Shown: positions 25,424-33,690, numbered from the stretch's first letter. The stretch: 40,595 nucleotides of DNA from an uncultured Caulobacteraceae bacterium (GCA_937967425.1 CALBST010000243.1:1-40595); one strand, 5' to 3'. The notes: generated by a model not told the origin, from the sequence alone. Made by a program: numbers and translations.

Positions 25424-26004
25424 CAGTTCGCCGCTCGCACAGCCAGGGCTTCGATCTGAATGGCGACGAGATTGCCGATCATGTTCGGCGCCTGCGCCGT
25501 CGTCGAGCCCCAGTCGGAGCGCGAAAGCGAGCCCGACGCCGAGAAGCCGGCGAAGCGATCGTTCGGCCGGTTCGGCGTGCCGCCAATATTGTTGAGCGTG
25601 ACGTTGAGCGTCACAGGATGGGTCTGACCGAGCAAGGTCAGGTCGCCCGTCACTTCCGCGGTCCGTTCGCCGGTGAGCTGGACGGCAGTGGAGCGGAACT
25701 CGATCGTCGGGAATTGCGCGGCGTTCAGCCAGCGCTCGCCGCGGATGTGTTCGTCGCGCGTGTCATTGCTGGAATCGACGCTGGCGACTTGGATAGTGGC
25801 GGTCACCGAGGAGTTCGCTGGGTTTTCTTCGTCGATCACCATCGTGCCGGTGACATTCTCGAAACGGCCGAGAACGCGGTTGAAGCCGAAGCGATCGATC
25901 GAGAAGGCAACCTGCGTGTGGGCGGGGTCGAGCGTGTAGTTTACAGGCTCGGCATAGGCTGCGCCGCTGGCGGCCAGCGCCGCGGCGATAATCAAAGCTC
26001 GCAT
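25423..26004 (-). CDS. yceI: YceI-family periplasmic lipid-binding protein
   Basis: 193 residues with signal peptide MRALIIAAALAASGAAYA. The family beta-barrel pattern is plain: YTLDPAHTQVAFSIDRFGFNRVLGRFENVTGTMVID, VASVDSSNDTRDEHIRG, FPTIEFRSTAVQ and VTGDLTLLGQTHPVTLNVTL. YceI-like barrels bind long isoprenoids such as octaprenyl derivatives. A GGAAGGA site precedes the ATG at 26004. It lies 22 bases after the methyltransferase gene and its stop overlaps the EVE gene. Confidence 0.94.
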   Translation of the reverse strand: MRALIIAAALAASGAAYAEPVNYTLDPAHTQVAFSIDRFGFNRVLGRFENVTGTMVIDEENPANSSVTATIQVASVDSSNDTRDEHIRGERWLNAAQFPTIEFRSTAVQLTGERTAEVTGDLTLLGQTHPVTLNVTLNNIGGTPNRPNDRFAGFSASGSLSRSDWGSTTAQAPNMIGNLVAIQIEALAVRAAN

Positions 26005-26026
26005 TGAATGTCCTTCCACCCAGAAT

Positions 26027-27088
26027 TCAGGCGCGCGCCTCGAACACCAGGTTGAAGGGGGTCTCGGCGGCTCGCCGGAATTTACTGAAGCCGGCGTCCT
26101 TGGCCACCTTTTTGAGCCGCGCCTCACCCGCTTGTGCGCCTAACCCCAGGCCAACCTCCTGGCTGAGCGAGGCGGGGGTGCAGATCATGGTGGAGGCCGA
26201 ATAGAAGACGCGGCCCACGGGGTTCAAATTGTCGGCCAGATCGTCGTGCGCGAATGGTTCGACGATCATCCAGGCGCCGTCATCGGCCAGGGCCTTCTTC
26301 GCATGTTTGCCGGCGCCGACAGGATCGCCCATGTCGTGCAAGCAATCGAAGAATGCGATCATGTCGTAACCGAGCGCCGGATAGTCCTTGGCGCTGGCGC
26401 GCTCGAACTTCACGCGCTTCGAAACGCCCGCCTCCTTGGCAAGCTTCGTAGCCCGCTCGATCGATGGCTCGTGATAATCGTAGCCGTAGAATTTCGATTT
26501 GGGGTAGGCGAGCGCCATCAGGATCGTCGATGCGCCGTGGCCGCAGCCTACGTCGGCAACGCTCGCGCCTTTCTCCAGCTTTTCCTTCACGCCGCGCAGC
26601 GACGGAATCCACTCCGAGACGAGATGGCGATTGTAGCCGGGGCGGAAGAACCTTTCCGTGCCGTGGAAGAGGCAAGTCGAATGTTCGTGCCAGCCGACGC
26701 CTTTGCCGCTCTTGAACGCCGCCGCGACCTTCGGCTCATCGAGCCACATCGATTGCGCGACTTGGAATGCGCCCGCAAAAAAAGCTGGCCCGCCTTCGTC
26801 GGCGAAGGCGCACGCCTGCTCGGGATTGAGTTTGAACTTCTTACTCTTCGCATTGTAGTCGATGTAACCGGCGGCGGCTTGCGCCGAGAGCCATTCGCGC
26901 AGATAGCGCGCATTGAGCTTGGTCTTCTCGGCCAGTTCTTCGGGCGTGACAGCCTTGCCGTCAGCCATGGCCTTATAGATGCCCAGCCGGTCTCCCAGCA
27001 GCACCAAGGACGCGCCGGCGGCGGCGCCGAGGTCTCCCACCAACTTTCCAAGCAGAGCGTTGAGCTTATCGGGATCGGGCGATTTCAT
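26027..27088 (-). CDS. Class I SAM-dependent methyltransferase with N-terminal winged helix
   Basis: 353 residues. Residues ~20-95 are a winged-helix dimerisation domain (GDRLGIYKAMADG, VTPEELAEKTKLNARYLREWL, GYIDYNAKSKKFKLN), as in O-methyltransferase and polyketide-tailoring families. The SAM-binding motif is at 177-187 (VADVGCGHGAS), with the acidic loop YGYDYHEPSIERA and motif DMIAFFDCLHDMGDP. The substrate cannot be deduced. It leads the operon with yceI, the EVE gene and the hydrolase. No promoter stands out in 27089-27295, a 207-base gap in which I see nothing else. Confidence 0.88.
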   Translation of the reverse strand: MKSPDPDKLNALLGKLVGDLGAAAGASLVLLGDRLGIYKAMADGKAVTPEELAEKTKLNARYLREWLSAQAAAGYIDYNAKSKKFKLNPEQACAFADEGGPAFFAGAFQVAQSMWLDEPKVAAAFKSGKGVGWHEHSTCLFHGTERFFRPGYNRHLVSEWIPSLRGVKEKLEKGASVADVGCGHGASTILMALAYPKSKFYGYDYHEPSIERATKLAKEAGVSKRVKFERASAKDYPALGYDMIAFFDCLHDMGDPVGAGKHAKKALADDGAWMIVEPFAHDDLADNLNPVGRVFYSASTMICTPASLSQEVGLGLGAQAGEARLKKVAKDAGFSKFRRAAETPFNLVFEARA

Positions 27089-27295
27089 ACGCAGCCTCCC
27101 ATGTTGAAGGCGGGAGCTAACGCCCAGATTTTTGCACTTTCAAGCCGTGTGCGGGCGAATGTCGTAAACTTCACTACGTCGCCGCAGGGCGCGAGCCGCC
27201 ACCCGGCATAGCTTTTGCTCGTTTTGGGCCGCGCGACAACGCGCGCTGGGGCGCGCGCTTGATCTCGCTTGTCCGCCCGTTAAACGTCAGGATGC

Positions 27296-28234
27296 ATGAA
27301 CGCAGCGCTTGAAGCAGAAGGCCTGGTCAAGCGCTACGGCGCCCGCACCGCGGTGCAAGACTTGAGCTTTAGCGTCCCGAAGGGATCGATCTACGGCGTG
27401 CTTGGGCCAAATGGCGCCGGCAAGTCGTCGACGCTACGCATGCTGGTTGGCGTATTGCGTCCCACCGCGGGTCGCATAACCGTTCTTGGCGGCGCCGCCG
27501 ATCGCGAAACCATGAAGCGGGTTGGTTATCTGCCGGAGGAGCGGGGGCTGTATCGCGGCATGAGCGCGCGTTCGGCGATCGCTTATCTCGCGCGGTTGAA
27601 GGGCACGCCGGCCGGCAAAGCGTTCAAACGCGCCGACGCGCTTTTGACCGATCACGGCCTCGGCAAGGTTAAACGCAAGAAGATCAAGACGCTCTCGAAG
27701 GGGATGGCGCAAAAAGTTCAGGTGCTCGGCGCCATCGCGCATGAGCCAGATCTGATCATTTTCGACGAACCGTTTTCGGGCCTCGATCCGGTTAACCAGC
27801 GCGGCCTCGAAGAAACCATTCGCGCGCAGGCTGCCGCGGGGCGGACGGTGCTCTTCTCCACGCATGTGATGGAGCACGCCGAGCGGCTCTGCGATCGCAT
27901 CCTCCTGATTGCGCAGGGCAAGGCCGCGTTCGAAGGCACTGTGCGCGAGGCGCTTGCGCTCGCGCCGAGCGTCGCGGTGATTGAGACCGATGGCGATTAT
28001 GACATGGCGCCGGTTCTGGCGCCGCTCGGATTTCAGTGGACGGAAGAACTTGGCGAGCACGGCAACCGCCGCTGGCGGGTGCGGCTGGAGAACGGCCACG
28101 GCTCGCGGCAATTGCTGCAGGCGTGTGTCGAGGCGGGCGCGCCGCTCTCATTGTTTGAACCGGCGCGGGCGAGCCTGCACGAAGCCTTCGTGGCCTTGGT
28201 CGGCGACAAAGCCGCGATAACGGCGGCGGAGTAG
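27296..28234 (+). CDS. ABC-2 type exporter ATPase (NatA-like)
   Basis: 312 residues. Walker [11 protein letters not shown]-loop region GYLPEERGLYRGMSARSAI, signature LSKGMAQKV, Walker B LIIFDEPFSGLDP and H-loop FSTHVMEHAERLCD are all intact. The ERGLY and C-terminal DUF4162-like extension are typical of the NatA group. The ATG at 27296 has a CAGGA site. It pairs with the membrane gene 4 bases downstream. NatAB of Bacillus exports sodium; other members export drugs or unknown substrates, so the cargo here is unassigned. Confidence 0.93.
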   Translation: MNAALEAEGLVKRYGARTAVQDLSFSVPKGSIYGVLGPNGAGKSSTLRMLVGVLRPTAGRITVLGGAADRETMKRVGYLPEERGLYRGMSARSAIAYLARLKGTPAGKAFKRADALLTDHGLGKVKRKKIKTLSKGMAQKVQVLGAIAHEPDLIIFDEPFSGLDPVNQRGLEETIRAQAAAGRTVLFSTHVMEHAERLCDRILLIAQGKAAFEGTVREALALAPSVAVIETDGDYDMAPVLAPLGFQWTEELGEHGNRRWRVRLENGHGSRQLLQACVEAGAPLSLFEPARASLHEAFVALVGDKAAITAAE

Positions 28235-28238
28235 GGCG

Positions 28239-29675
28239 ATGTCTCCGGTTCTCCTCGTCGCCCGCCGTGACTACCTCGCCTACATAGGCGCCTGGGGTTT
28301 TTGGCTCTCGCTGCTGACGGCGCCGTTGATCATCGCCGTGCTGCTGTTTGGGCCGATCCTTTTGGCGCGCGCCGAGCCGCCGCGCGTAATCACCATTGTC
28401 GCCGAGCGTTCGACCGACGCGGACGCCGTGAAAGCCGCCTTCGCCGCCAGCGCTTTGCGCGACGCGCGCGGCGACATCCGCGCCTATCTCGCCGCCACCG
28501 CGCCGTCCGCTGAGGCGCCGGCCATCGCCGCGTTCGATGCAGCGCCGGATCGCCCTGCTGCTATCGCCGCCGCGCGCGCCGTGGTTGCTGAGCGCGCGCC
28601 CACTGCGCTTACCGCGTTCCCCACGCCATCCCCGCGTTATCACATCATCGATCCCCCGGCGGCGGATATCCAAGCGCTGCGCCCCTATCTCGATGGCACG
28701 CAATTGCTCACGGATGGGCGCGCGCTTTACGGCGCGCTTTATCTGCGCCGCGACGCGCAAGGCGCGCCGGTGATCGAATATTGGAGCACGGCGCTCAATC
28801 ACGATGAGCCGACGAACCTTGCGCACCGGGCGATGCGTCTGGAAATGCAGCGCGAGGCGCTGACGTCGCAGGGTCTGGCGCCGACTGAAGCCGAGCGCCT
28901 GCAGAGCTTCGATCCCCAAATCGTTCAGTTCGACCCGCGTTCATCCGGCGCCGAAGGTGTCACACTGCGCGAGCGCGCGCCGTTCTTTGCGGCTTTGGCG
29001 CTGGCGTTCGTGCTCTGGAGCATCGTGTTCTCGGTGGCGAACATGCTGCTGAACGGCGTCATCGAGGAAAAGTCGAACAAAATCCTCGATACGCTGCTGA
29101 CCAGCGTCAGCCCGATGCAAATGCTGATGGGCAAACTCTTGGGCGTCGCGGCGGTCAGCGCCACGCTGTTTCTGTTCTGGGGCGCGCTGGGCGGGTCGTT
29201 GCTGACCATCGCGGCCGAACGCGCGAGCGACAACATTTTCGGCCAGATCGCCGAAGCTTTCCTCGACCCGCGCCTCTTGGTGGCGTTCTTTATCGGCTTC
29301 ATCGCCGGCTATTTGATGTACGGCGCAATCTTCCTGGCGCTGGGTTCGCTCTGCGAGTCGGTGCAGGAAGCGCAGACATTGCTCGGCCCGGTGGCGCTCG
29401 TGCTTGCCATGCCGATGATGCTGATTACGCCTGCGCTCGATAATCCCAACGCGCCGATCATTGAGATGGCGAGCTGGATACCGATCTTCACGCCATTCCT
29501 GCTGCTCATCCGGGCGCCGTCCGGGCTCGATTGGGTCGAGATCGCAGGTCAGGGCGGACTCATGGTCGTGACCGTCGTCGTGATCCTCTTCCTCGCCTCG
29601 CGCATTTTCAAAGCCGGTGTCGTCGATCAGGTCAGCCTCTCGAGCTGGCGTGGACGCAAGAGCGCGAAGGCTTAA
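28239..29675 (+). CDS. ABC-2 type exporter permease (NatB-like)
   Basis: 478 residues: one N-terminal membrane helix (GFWLSLLTAPLIIAVLLFGPI), a periplasmic domain of about 220 residues, then five or six helices from ALALAFVLWSIVFSVANMLL to the C-terminus. The segment EEKSNKILDTLLTSVSPMQMLMGKLLG is the conserved cytosolic loop of NatB-type permeases. It follows the ATPase gene by four bases and forms the transmembrane half of the exporter. Its last four bases overlap the convergent VOC gene end to end (shared CTTAAG). Confidence 0.92.
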   Translation: MSPVLLVARRDYLAYIGAWGFWLSLLTAPLIIAVLLFGPILLARAEPPRVITIVAERSTDADAVKAAFAASALRDARGDIRAYLAATAPSAEAPAIAAFDAAPDRPAAIAAARAVVAERAPTALTAFPTPSPRYHIIDPPAADIQALRPYLDGTQLLTDGRALYGALYLRRDAQGAPVIEYWSTALNHDEPTNLAHRAMRLEMQREALTSQGLAPTEAERLQSFDPQIVQFDPRSSGAEGVTLRERAPFFAALALAFVLWSIVFSVANMLLNGVIEEKSNKILDTLLTSVSPMQMLMGKLLGVAAVSATLFLFWGALGGSLLTIAAERASDNIFGQIAEAFLDPRLLVAFFIGFIAGYLMYGAIFLALGSLCESVQEAQTLLGPVALVLAMPMMLITPALDNPNAPIIEMASWIPIFTPFLLLIRAPSGLDWVEIAGQGGLMVVTVVVILFLASRIFKAGVVDQVSLSSWRGRKSAKA

Positions 29676-30055
29676 GCCGCCCGCCAGCCCATCAGGGCGA
29701 GCGTGTGCCCTTCGGGGTCCTTGAACGCGCGCAGCATCAGTTCGCGGCCGGGCGCTTGCTGAAGCCTCTGCGCGGGATGCAGGAAGGCGATGCCTTTGGC
29801 CTCAAGCGCGCTTTCGGCGGCGCTCCAATCGCGCGGTTCGAAGTAAAGCACGGCATCGCCGCCGACCTGTTGGCCAGGATGGGCGGCGCCGATCATCAAG
29901 CGCGTGGCGCCTGACTGGAAGAACGTCATGCCGTTAGTTTCAAACAGCACCGGAAAGCCCAGCGTGTCGCGATAAAACGCGACCAGCGCACCCGGATCGG
30001 CGCTGGCGAGAGCGACCTGACAAATCCCCGTAAGCATCTGCGGCGCTGCATTCAT
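29672..30055 (-). CDS. VOC-superfamily (glyoxalase/bleomycin-resistance-like) protein
   Basis: 127 residues with two beta-alpha-beta-beta-beta units: ICQVALASADPGALVAFYRDTLGFPVLFETNG and DAVLYFEPRDWSAAESALEAKGIAFLHP, ending FKDPEGHTLALMGW. The metal-ligand positions are partly recognisable (Glu in LYFEP, Glu in DPEGHT). The exact reaction cannot be assigned. It is divergent from a MarR regulator across the operator at 30088-30108, which suggests control by that regulator in response to a small electrophile or aromatic compound. Confidence 0.87.
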   Translation of the reverse strand: MNAAPQMLTGICQVALASADPGALVAFYRDTLGFPVLFETNGMTFFQSGATRLMIGAAHPGQQVGGDAVLYFEPRDWSAAESALEAKGIAFLHPAQRLQQAPGRELMLRAFKDPEGHTLALMGWRAA

Positions 30056-30087
30056 GGCCTCAATCTCCCAATGTCAAAACAATTAGT

Positions 30088-30108
30088 TTGACTAACTAAG
30101 TAAGTCAA
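30088..30108. promoter_or_regulatory. Operator palindrome shared by VOC and marR promoters
   Basis: The 21 bases read TTGACT-N-ACT-N-AGT-N-AGTCAA, symmetrical except at the centre and one mirrored pair. Each end forms a -35 TTGACT. Leftward, TTGACT is followed after 17 bases by TAATTG; rightward, after 17 bases by CAGATT (30111-30116). A MarR dimer here would cover both -35 boxes. The rightward transcript would start at about the MarR ATG (30127), so it is nearly leaderless. Confidence 0.7.
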
Positions 30109-30126
30109 GCCAGATTCTGCGTCGCC

Positions 30127-30558
30127 ATGGCCCGCACAGATTCACTTGAGGTCGCCAGCGCGCTCCACCGCGCCGCGATCCGCCTGCTCCGCACCGTGCG
30201 CACGGCGGACGACGAAACCCGCGTGTCCGCACCGAAGCTCTCGGCGCTTTCCGTGCTCGTGTTCGGCGGCGCGCAAAGCCTCAGCTCCTTGGCCCGCGCC
30301 GAGCAAGTCACCCCGGCCACGATGTCGAAGCTCGTGAGCGAGCTTGAGGCCCTGGGTCTCGTCGCCAAACGCGTCGATCGCGAAGACAAACGCGGCGTGC
30401 GGATCGAGGTCACCGCCAAGGGCCGCGCGCTGATGGAAGAGGGCCGCAAGCGGCGTCTGACCTTGCTCAACGCCCGCATCGCAAAGCTCACTCGCGAGGA
30501 GCGCGCGCTTCTCGCCGATGCTTCAGCGTTGATGATGCGTCTTGCGGACGGCCAATGA
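30127..30558 (+). CDS. MarR-family transcriptional regulator
   Basis: 143 residues: N-terminal helix EVASALHRAAIRLLRTVRTAD, then the winged helix with ARAEQVTPATMSKLVSELEALGLVAKR, wing DREDKRGVRIEVTAKGRAL, and a C-terminal dimer helix with TREERALLADASALMM. There is no cysteine that could be a redox sensor, so a small ligand is more likely. It diverges from the VOC gene and probably represses both genes through the palindrome at 30088-30108. The ATG lacks a ribosome site. A shared terminator with rpsU follows. Confidence 0.92.
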   Translation: MARTDSLEVASALHRAAIRLLRTVRTADDETRVSAPKLSALSVLVFGGAQSLSSLARAEQVTPATMSKLVSELEALGLVAKRVDREDKRGVRIEVTAKGRALMEEGRKRRLTLLNARIAKLTREERALLADASALMMRLADGQ

Positions 30559-30586
30559 AAAACGCCGCCCGGCGAGGGGCGGCGTT
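30558..30586 (-). terminator. Terminator between convergent marR and rpsU
   Basis: AACGCCGCCC (30561-30570), loop GGCGAG, GGGCGGCGTT (30577-30586): a perfect 10-bp stem. On the minus strand it runs into five T, a strong intrinsic terminator for rpsU. On the plus strand the T tract is missing. The marR stop codon abuts the stem. Confidence 0.85.
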
Positions 30587-30617
30587 CTCAAATTCCAATC
30601 GCTTCAGTGTTTGGTTT

Positions 30618-30851
30618 TTACCGCGGCTTCGCCGGCGGGCGCGGAAGCAGACCTTCACGCTGCGCGCGCTTGCGGGCCAGCTTGCGGGCGCGGCGGACAG
30701 CTTCCGCACGTTCGCGCGCACGCTTTTCAGACGGCTTTTCGTAGTGATTGCGACGCTTCATTTCGCGGAAAGTGCCTTCCCGCTGCATCTTCTTTTTGAG
30801 CGCCTTCAACGCCTGATCGACGTTGTTATCGCGAACGAAAATCTGTACCAG
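30618..30851 (-). CDS. rpsU: Small ribosomal subunit protein bS21
   Basis: 77 residues if started at CTG 30851: (M)[20 protein letters not shown], then [44 protein letters not shown] and a short Pro/Arg tail. This is the usual alphaproteobacterial bS21 sequence, whose N-terminus is normally MVQIFVRDN. The codon before GTA CAG ATT is CTG, with GGGAG 7 bases upstream. The nearest in-frame ATG (30887) would add 12 untypical residues. A rare CTG start is therefore the best reading. bS21 helps mRNA binding at the 30S platform. It diverges from COQ9, a neighbour seen in other Alphaproteobacteria. Confidence 0.93.
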   Translation of the reverse strand: MVQIFVRDNNVDQALKALKKKMQREGTFREMKRRNHYEKPSEKRARERAEAVRRARKLARKRAQREGLLPRPPAKPR

Positions 30852-31003
30852 GACCCGTCTCCCGTAACCCGAATGCCAAACACCCAACGGGCCGCGTGCG
30901 CTGGTTTGCGCCGCGGCTCCGTTCTGAAGCGAAGGCGGGCTGATAGCAAAAGGCCGCGGCGCTGTCCATTGCTGGAAAGCCCCGGCAGGCTTAGCTTTTC
31001 CTC

Positions 31004-31654
31004 ATGCCAGACACCCCCTCTGATCGCTTCCGGACCCGGATTTTGGAGGTTTTCCCGGCCCACGCCGCCCGTGAGGGCTGGACGGAGGCTGCATTCAAGG
31101 CGGCGGTAGCCGAAGCAGGCTTGAGCGAGGGTGAGGCTGCGCTGGCTTGTCCTAAGGGTGCTTTCGACCTGTTTGACGCCTTCGCCGCCCGGGCCGACGC
31201 CGCAATGCTGGCGCGGCTGGAGGACCTCGATCTGGGGGCCATGAAGGTCCGCCAACGGGTGCGTGCGGCGGTTCAGGTCCGCCTCGAAGCGCAGCAGCCT
31301 TACAAGGAAGCCGCGCGCGCCATGACGAGGGCGCTCGCCCACCCGCTCCGTGCGCCGGAAGCGGCCCGGCTTCTCTGGCGCACCGCCGATCACATCTGGC
31401 GCGCGCTCGGCGATACTTCGACCGACGGGAACTTCTACTCCAAGCGCGCCATTCTCTCCGGCGTGCTCGCCAGCACTTACGCGCGCTGGTTCAGCGACGA
31501 CAGCGAAGACAACGAAGCGACCTGGGCGTTCCTCGATGCGCGCATTGAGAATGTCATGCAGTTCGAAAAGCTGAAAGCGCGGTTGAAGCCGATAGCCGAC
31601 GGCGTGGAAGGCGCCGTCGGCGTCGCCGCGCGGTTTCGCTACGGCGGAAATTAA
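31004..31654 (+). CDS. COQ9-family ubiquinone biosynthesis protein
   Basis: 216 residues with a helical TetR-like fold: FRTRILEVFPAHAAREGWTEAAFKAAVAEAGL at the N-terminus, then a central VRQRVRAAVQVRLEAQQPYKEAARAMTRALAHP segment. The C-terminal part carries the COQ9 lipid-binding region (TADHIWRALGDTSTDGNFYSKRAILSGVLASTYARWFSDDS). COQ9 binds isoprenoid intermediates and presents them to the COQ7-type hydroxylase in ubiquinone synthesis. It fits a quinone-dependent organism with SQR in the same window. No ribosome site stands out before the ATG. Confidence 0.92.
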   Translation: MPDTPSDRFRTRILEVFPAHAAREGWTEAAFKAAVAEAGLSEGEAALACPKGAFDLFDAFAARADAAMLARLEDLDLGAMKVRQRVRAAVQVRLEAQQPYKEAARAMTRALAHPLRAPEAARLLWRTADHIWRALGDTSTDGNFYSKRAILSGVLASTYARWFSDDSEDNEATWAFLDARIENVMQFEKLKARLKPIADGVEGAVGVAARFRYGGN

Positions 31655-31660
31655 TTCGGC

Positions 31661-31975
31661 TTATCGCTGTTGGAGGCCGACAATGTCGACTGTTTCGCCG
31701 GGAAGGACGGCATATGTCCAACGTTCGCCGAGATGGCCAGTCAAAGTGCGCGAACCGCGAGAGTTTGTAACGACGTATTGGAATTGATATCTGCGACCAT
31801 CCCGGTGGCATTCATTCTCGATCACGTGCGTGTAGCGAAATGCGGAGTTGGGAGGGTCGTCATGAAACTCACGCAGGCAATCGTCGAGCCAGCGGCCCGA
31901 TTGCGCCTCCGCTGGTGGGGTTGACGCCATCATCGCCACCCCGACGAACATCGCCATTCCGGAAATCCATTTCAT
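31661..31975 (-). CDS. Small exported protein of unknown function, 104 aa
   Basis: A signal peptide (MKWISGMAMFVGVAMMASTPPAEA) is followed by an 80-residue mature domain with one disulfide-capable cysteine pair (DDCLREFHDD and ENECHRDGRRY). It ends in a beta-rich part (YQFQYVVTNSRGSRTLTGHLGERWTYAVLPGETVDIV). A strong AGAGGAGAAG site lies upstream of the ATG, so the gene is probably expressed. I do not recognise a family. Its 3' end lies 6 bases from the end of COQ9 in convergent orientation. Confidence 0.7.
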   Translation of the reverse strand: MKWISGMAMFVGVAMMASTPPAEAQSGRWLDDCLREFHDDPPNSAFRYTHVIENECHRDGRRYQFQYVVTNSRGSRTLTGHLGERWTYAVLPGETVDIVGLQQR

Positions 31976-32094
31976 ACCTGCTTCTCCTCTGTCCCTCGCT
32001 AGGCGAACGGCGCGTTGCGCCGTATCTCATCCGGTCTCAGCCCGTCCCGGCCCCCGGAACTTGACTTCATGCTTGCGTTGCGCGGCCGGTCGCG

Positions 32095-32114
32095 CATCAT
32101 CCAAATGCATGATG
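32095..32114. promoter_or_regulatory. Inverted repeat upstream of LuxR-type gene
   Basis: CATCAT (32095-32100) and ATGATG (32109-32114) are inverted copies separated by eight bases that include ATGCAT. The repeat lies 41 bases before the regulator's start, after a lone TTGACT (32061-32066). It could be the binding site of the regulator itself. Short A/T-rich dyads like this also occur by chance. Confidence 0.3.
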
Positions 32115-32154
32115 ACAGGCGGGGACGGGACGTGAGCGGTTGGATGGACTCGCA

Positions 32155-33264
32155 ATGAGGCTAGGTGCGGAAGCACGCGTCGATCACGCCCGCCAATTGT
32201 TGCTCGAAGCGATGTTCGATGTGGGCCGCTGGGACGCCGCGCTCGACGCCGTCGCTGATGCGTGCGGCGCGCGCACGGGACAATTGATAGCGTTGAATGG
32301 CGACAACGACGTCGTAGGCCATGTCGTCACCCGCGTGCCCGACGGCTTTTCGCAAATGCTGGAAGATTGGGGTTTTGCGAACCCTGTTGCGAATCCGCGT
32401 TTTCGGGCGGGACTGTCAGCGCCTCTCCTGGCCCCAGTCGCGGATCAGGATTATGTGGGGGAAGAGGAGCGCAAGCGCAGTCCGAGCTACGCCGAGATCT
32501 ACGAGCCGTACGACTTGCCGTTCAACTGCCAAGTCGTGCTGATGCGCGATGAAGACGCATTCGTGCGCGCGTCGGTGACGCGTTCGCGCAGTCAGGGTCC
32601 GCTCGACGAAGAGGCGTTCCGCGCGTTCCACGCGCTGATGCCTCACATGCTGGCCGCGATGCGCGTTCAGCTCACGCTTTCCGCTGAGCGCTGTACGACA
32701 ACGCTGCGAACAGTCGATGCGATCGATGCGGCGGCGTTTCTGCTTTCAGAAAACGGCCGCGTCATCGGCGCCTCGCGCGCTGCTGAGGCGCTGGCGTTGA
32801 GCGGCGAGGCGCTTCAGGTCGTGGGAGGGCGGCTGCGTTTGCGAGGGCGCTCGGATCAAAGCGCTCTCGACGCGGCCTTATCACTGGTGTTGCACGCGGC
32901 GCGGGATGGCCGCTGCGTCGCCCCCGCGCCGATCACTTTGTCTACCAATGCTCGCGTGCTCGATGTCCAGCCTCTGCCGCGTGAGCGCGTTTGCTTCGGC
33001 GGCTCGCCCGCTGCGCTTGTTGTGGTAAGGGCGGCGAAGTTGGCGGAGTGCGCAGGTGCGCTACGGCGCGCTCATGGGCTAACGCGCGCTGAAGCGGATG
33101 TGGCGCTCGCCCTGGCGGATGGGCAGGGGCTCGACGCCATTGCTGCGCATCGCGGTGTAGCGATCGCGACAGTGCGTTCGCAGGTTCAGACCGTGTACGC
33201 GAAGATGGGCGTGCACCGCCAAGCCGAGCTCGCCGCCGCGGTGCGGCGCCTCAGCGGGCGCTGA
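32155..33264 (+). CDS. LuxR-family transcriptional regulator with C-terminal helix-turn-helix
   Basis: 369 residues from the ATG at 32155; a TTG at 32140 is possible and neither start has a strong ribosome site. Residues ~300-365 carry the GerE/LuxR fold: HGLTRAEADVALALADGQGLDAIAAHRGVAIATVRSQVQTVYAKMGVHRQAELAA. The preceding 290 residues have no receiver or known autoinducer-binding signature. They contain a PAS-like pattern near 185-260 (DAIDAAAFLLSENGRVIGASRAAEALALSGEAL). A ligand or redox sensor is therefore likely but unidentified. This architecture (PAS-like plus LuxR helix-turn-helix) is frequent in Alphaproteobacteria. Confidence 0.85.
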   Translation: MRLGAEARVDHARQLLLEAMFDVGRWDAALDAVADACGARTGQLIALNGDNDVVGHVVTRVPDGFSQMLEDWGFANPVANPRFRAGLSAPLLAPVADQDYVGEEERKRSPSYAEIYEPYDLPFNCQVVLMRDEDAFVRASVTRSRSQGPLDEEAFRAFHALMPHMLAAMRVQLTLSAERCTTTLRTVDAIDAAAFLLSENGRVIGASRAAEALALSGEALQVVGGRLRLRGRSDQSALDAALSLVLHAARDGRCVAPAPITLSTNARVLDVQPLPRERVCFGGSPAALVVVRAAKLAECAGALRRAHGLTRAEADVALALADGQGLDAIAAHRGVAIATVRSQVQTVYAKMGVHRQAELAAAVRRLSGR

Positions 33265-33342
33265 AATTTCCTTCATTGTGCTGACATCACGGCTTCGTGA
33301 GCGCATAGTCTTGCGCAACACGAACCTGTGTGGAGGCGCTTC

Positions 33343-33690
33343 ATGGCTGCAGCTCCGGTACGGTTCATAAACGCCGCGGCTTGGCCGCTGACGATCTGGA
33401 CCTCTTTGACTCATTTGGACGACCATCCCGCTGACGATTACGTCGAGCGCACCAGCCCCATTGTCGCAACGGCGATCGCATTCTGGATTTGCTTCATCGC
33501 GTTGCTCGTACTGGCCAATCCGGCTGTCACCGCGATCGGCGGGTTGATCGATGACGGCGAGGAGATCGTGACCTTCGTCCGCCGCACGCCGGGCGCGATC
33601 GTTGACGTGTTGTGGCTGGTGACGCCGCTGCTCTATGTGATCGGCTTCTGGATGTTCACCGCGCGCGACGAGGCGTTCCCGCGCAGCTAG
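33343..33690 (+). CDS. Small membrane protein, two to three helices, unknown function
   Basis: 115 residues from the ATG at 33343, which has a TGGAGG site; an upstream GTG is less likely. There are hydrophobic segments at ~37-60 (SPIVATAIAFWICFIALLVLA) and ~85-105 (VDVLWLVTPLLYVIGFWMF). Between them lies a short polar loop with an acidic patch (GGLIDDGEEIVTF). No family is recognised. It overlaps the convergent purK gene by four bases at the 3' end, which gives no functional clue. Confidence 0.7.
   Translation: MAAAPVRFINAAAWPLTIWTSLTHLDDHPADDYVERTSPIVATAIAFWICFIALLVLANPAVTAIGGLIDDGEEIVTFVRRTPGAIVDVLWLVTPLLYVIGFWMFTARDEAFPRS

Noticed and set aside
26246..27211. A 321-codon open frame antisense to the methyltransferase
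   Set aside because: The minus strand has the SAM-binding motif; the plus frame has none and lacks a ribosome site.
27792..28919. A 375-codon open frame antisense to the ABC-2 exporter genes
   Set aside because: It spans parts of two well-defined transporter genes and is Arg-rich without motifs.
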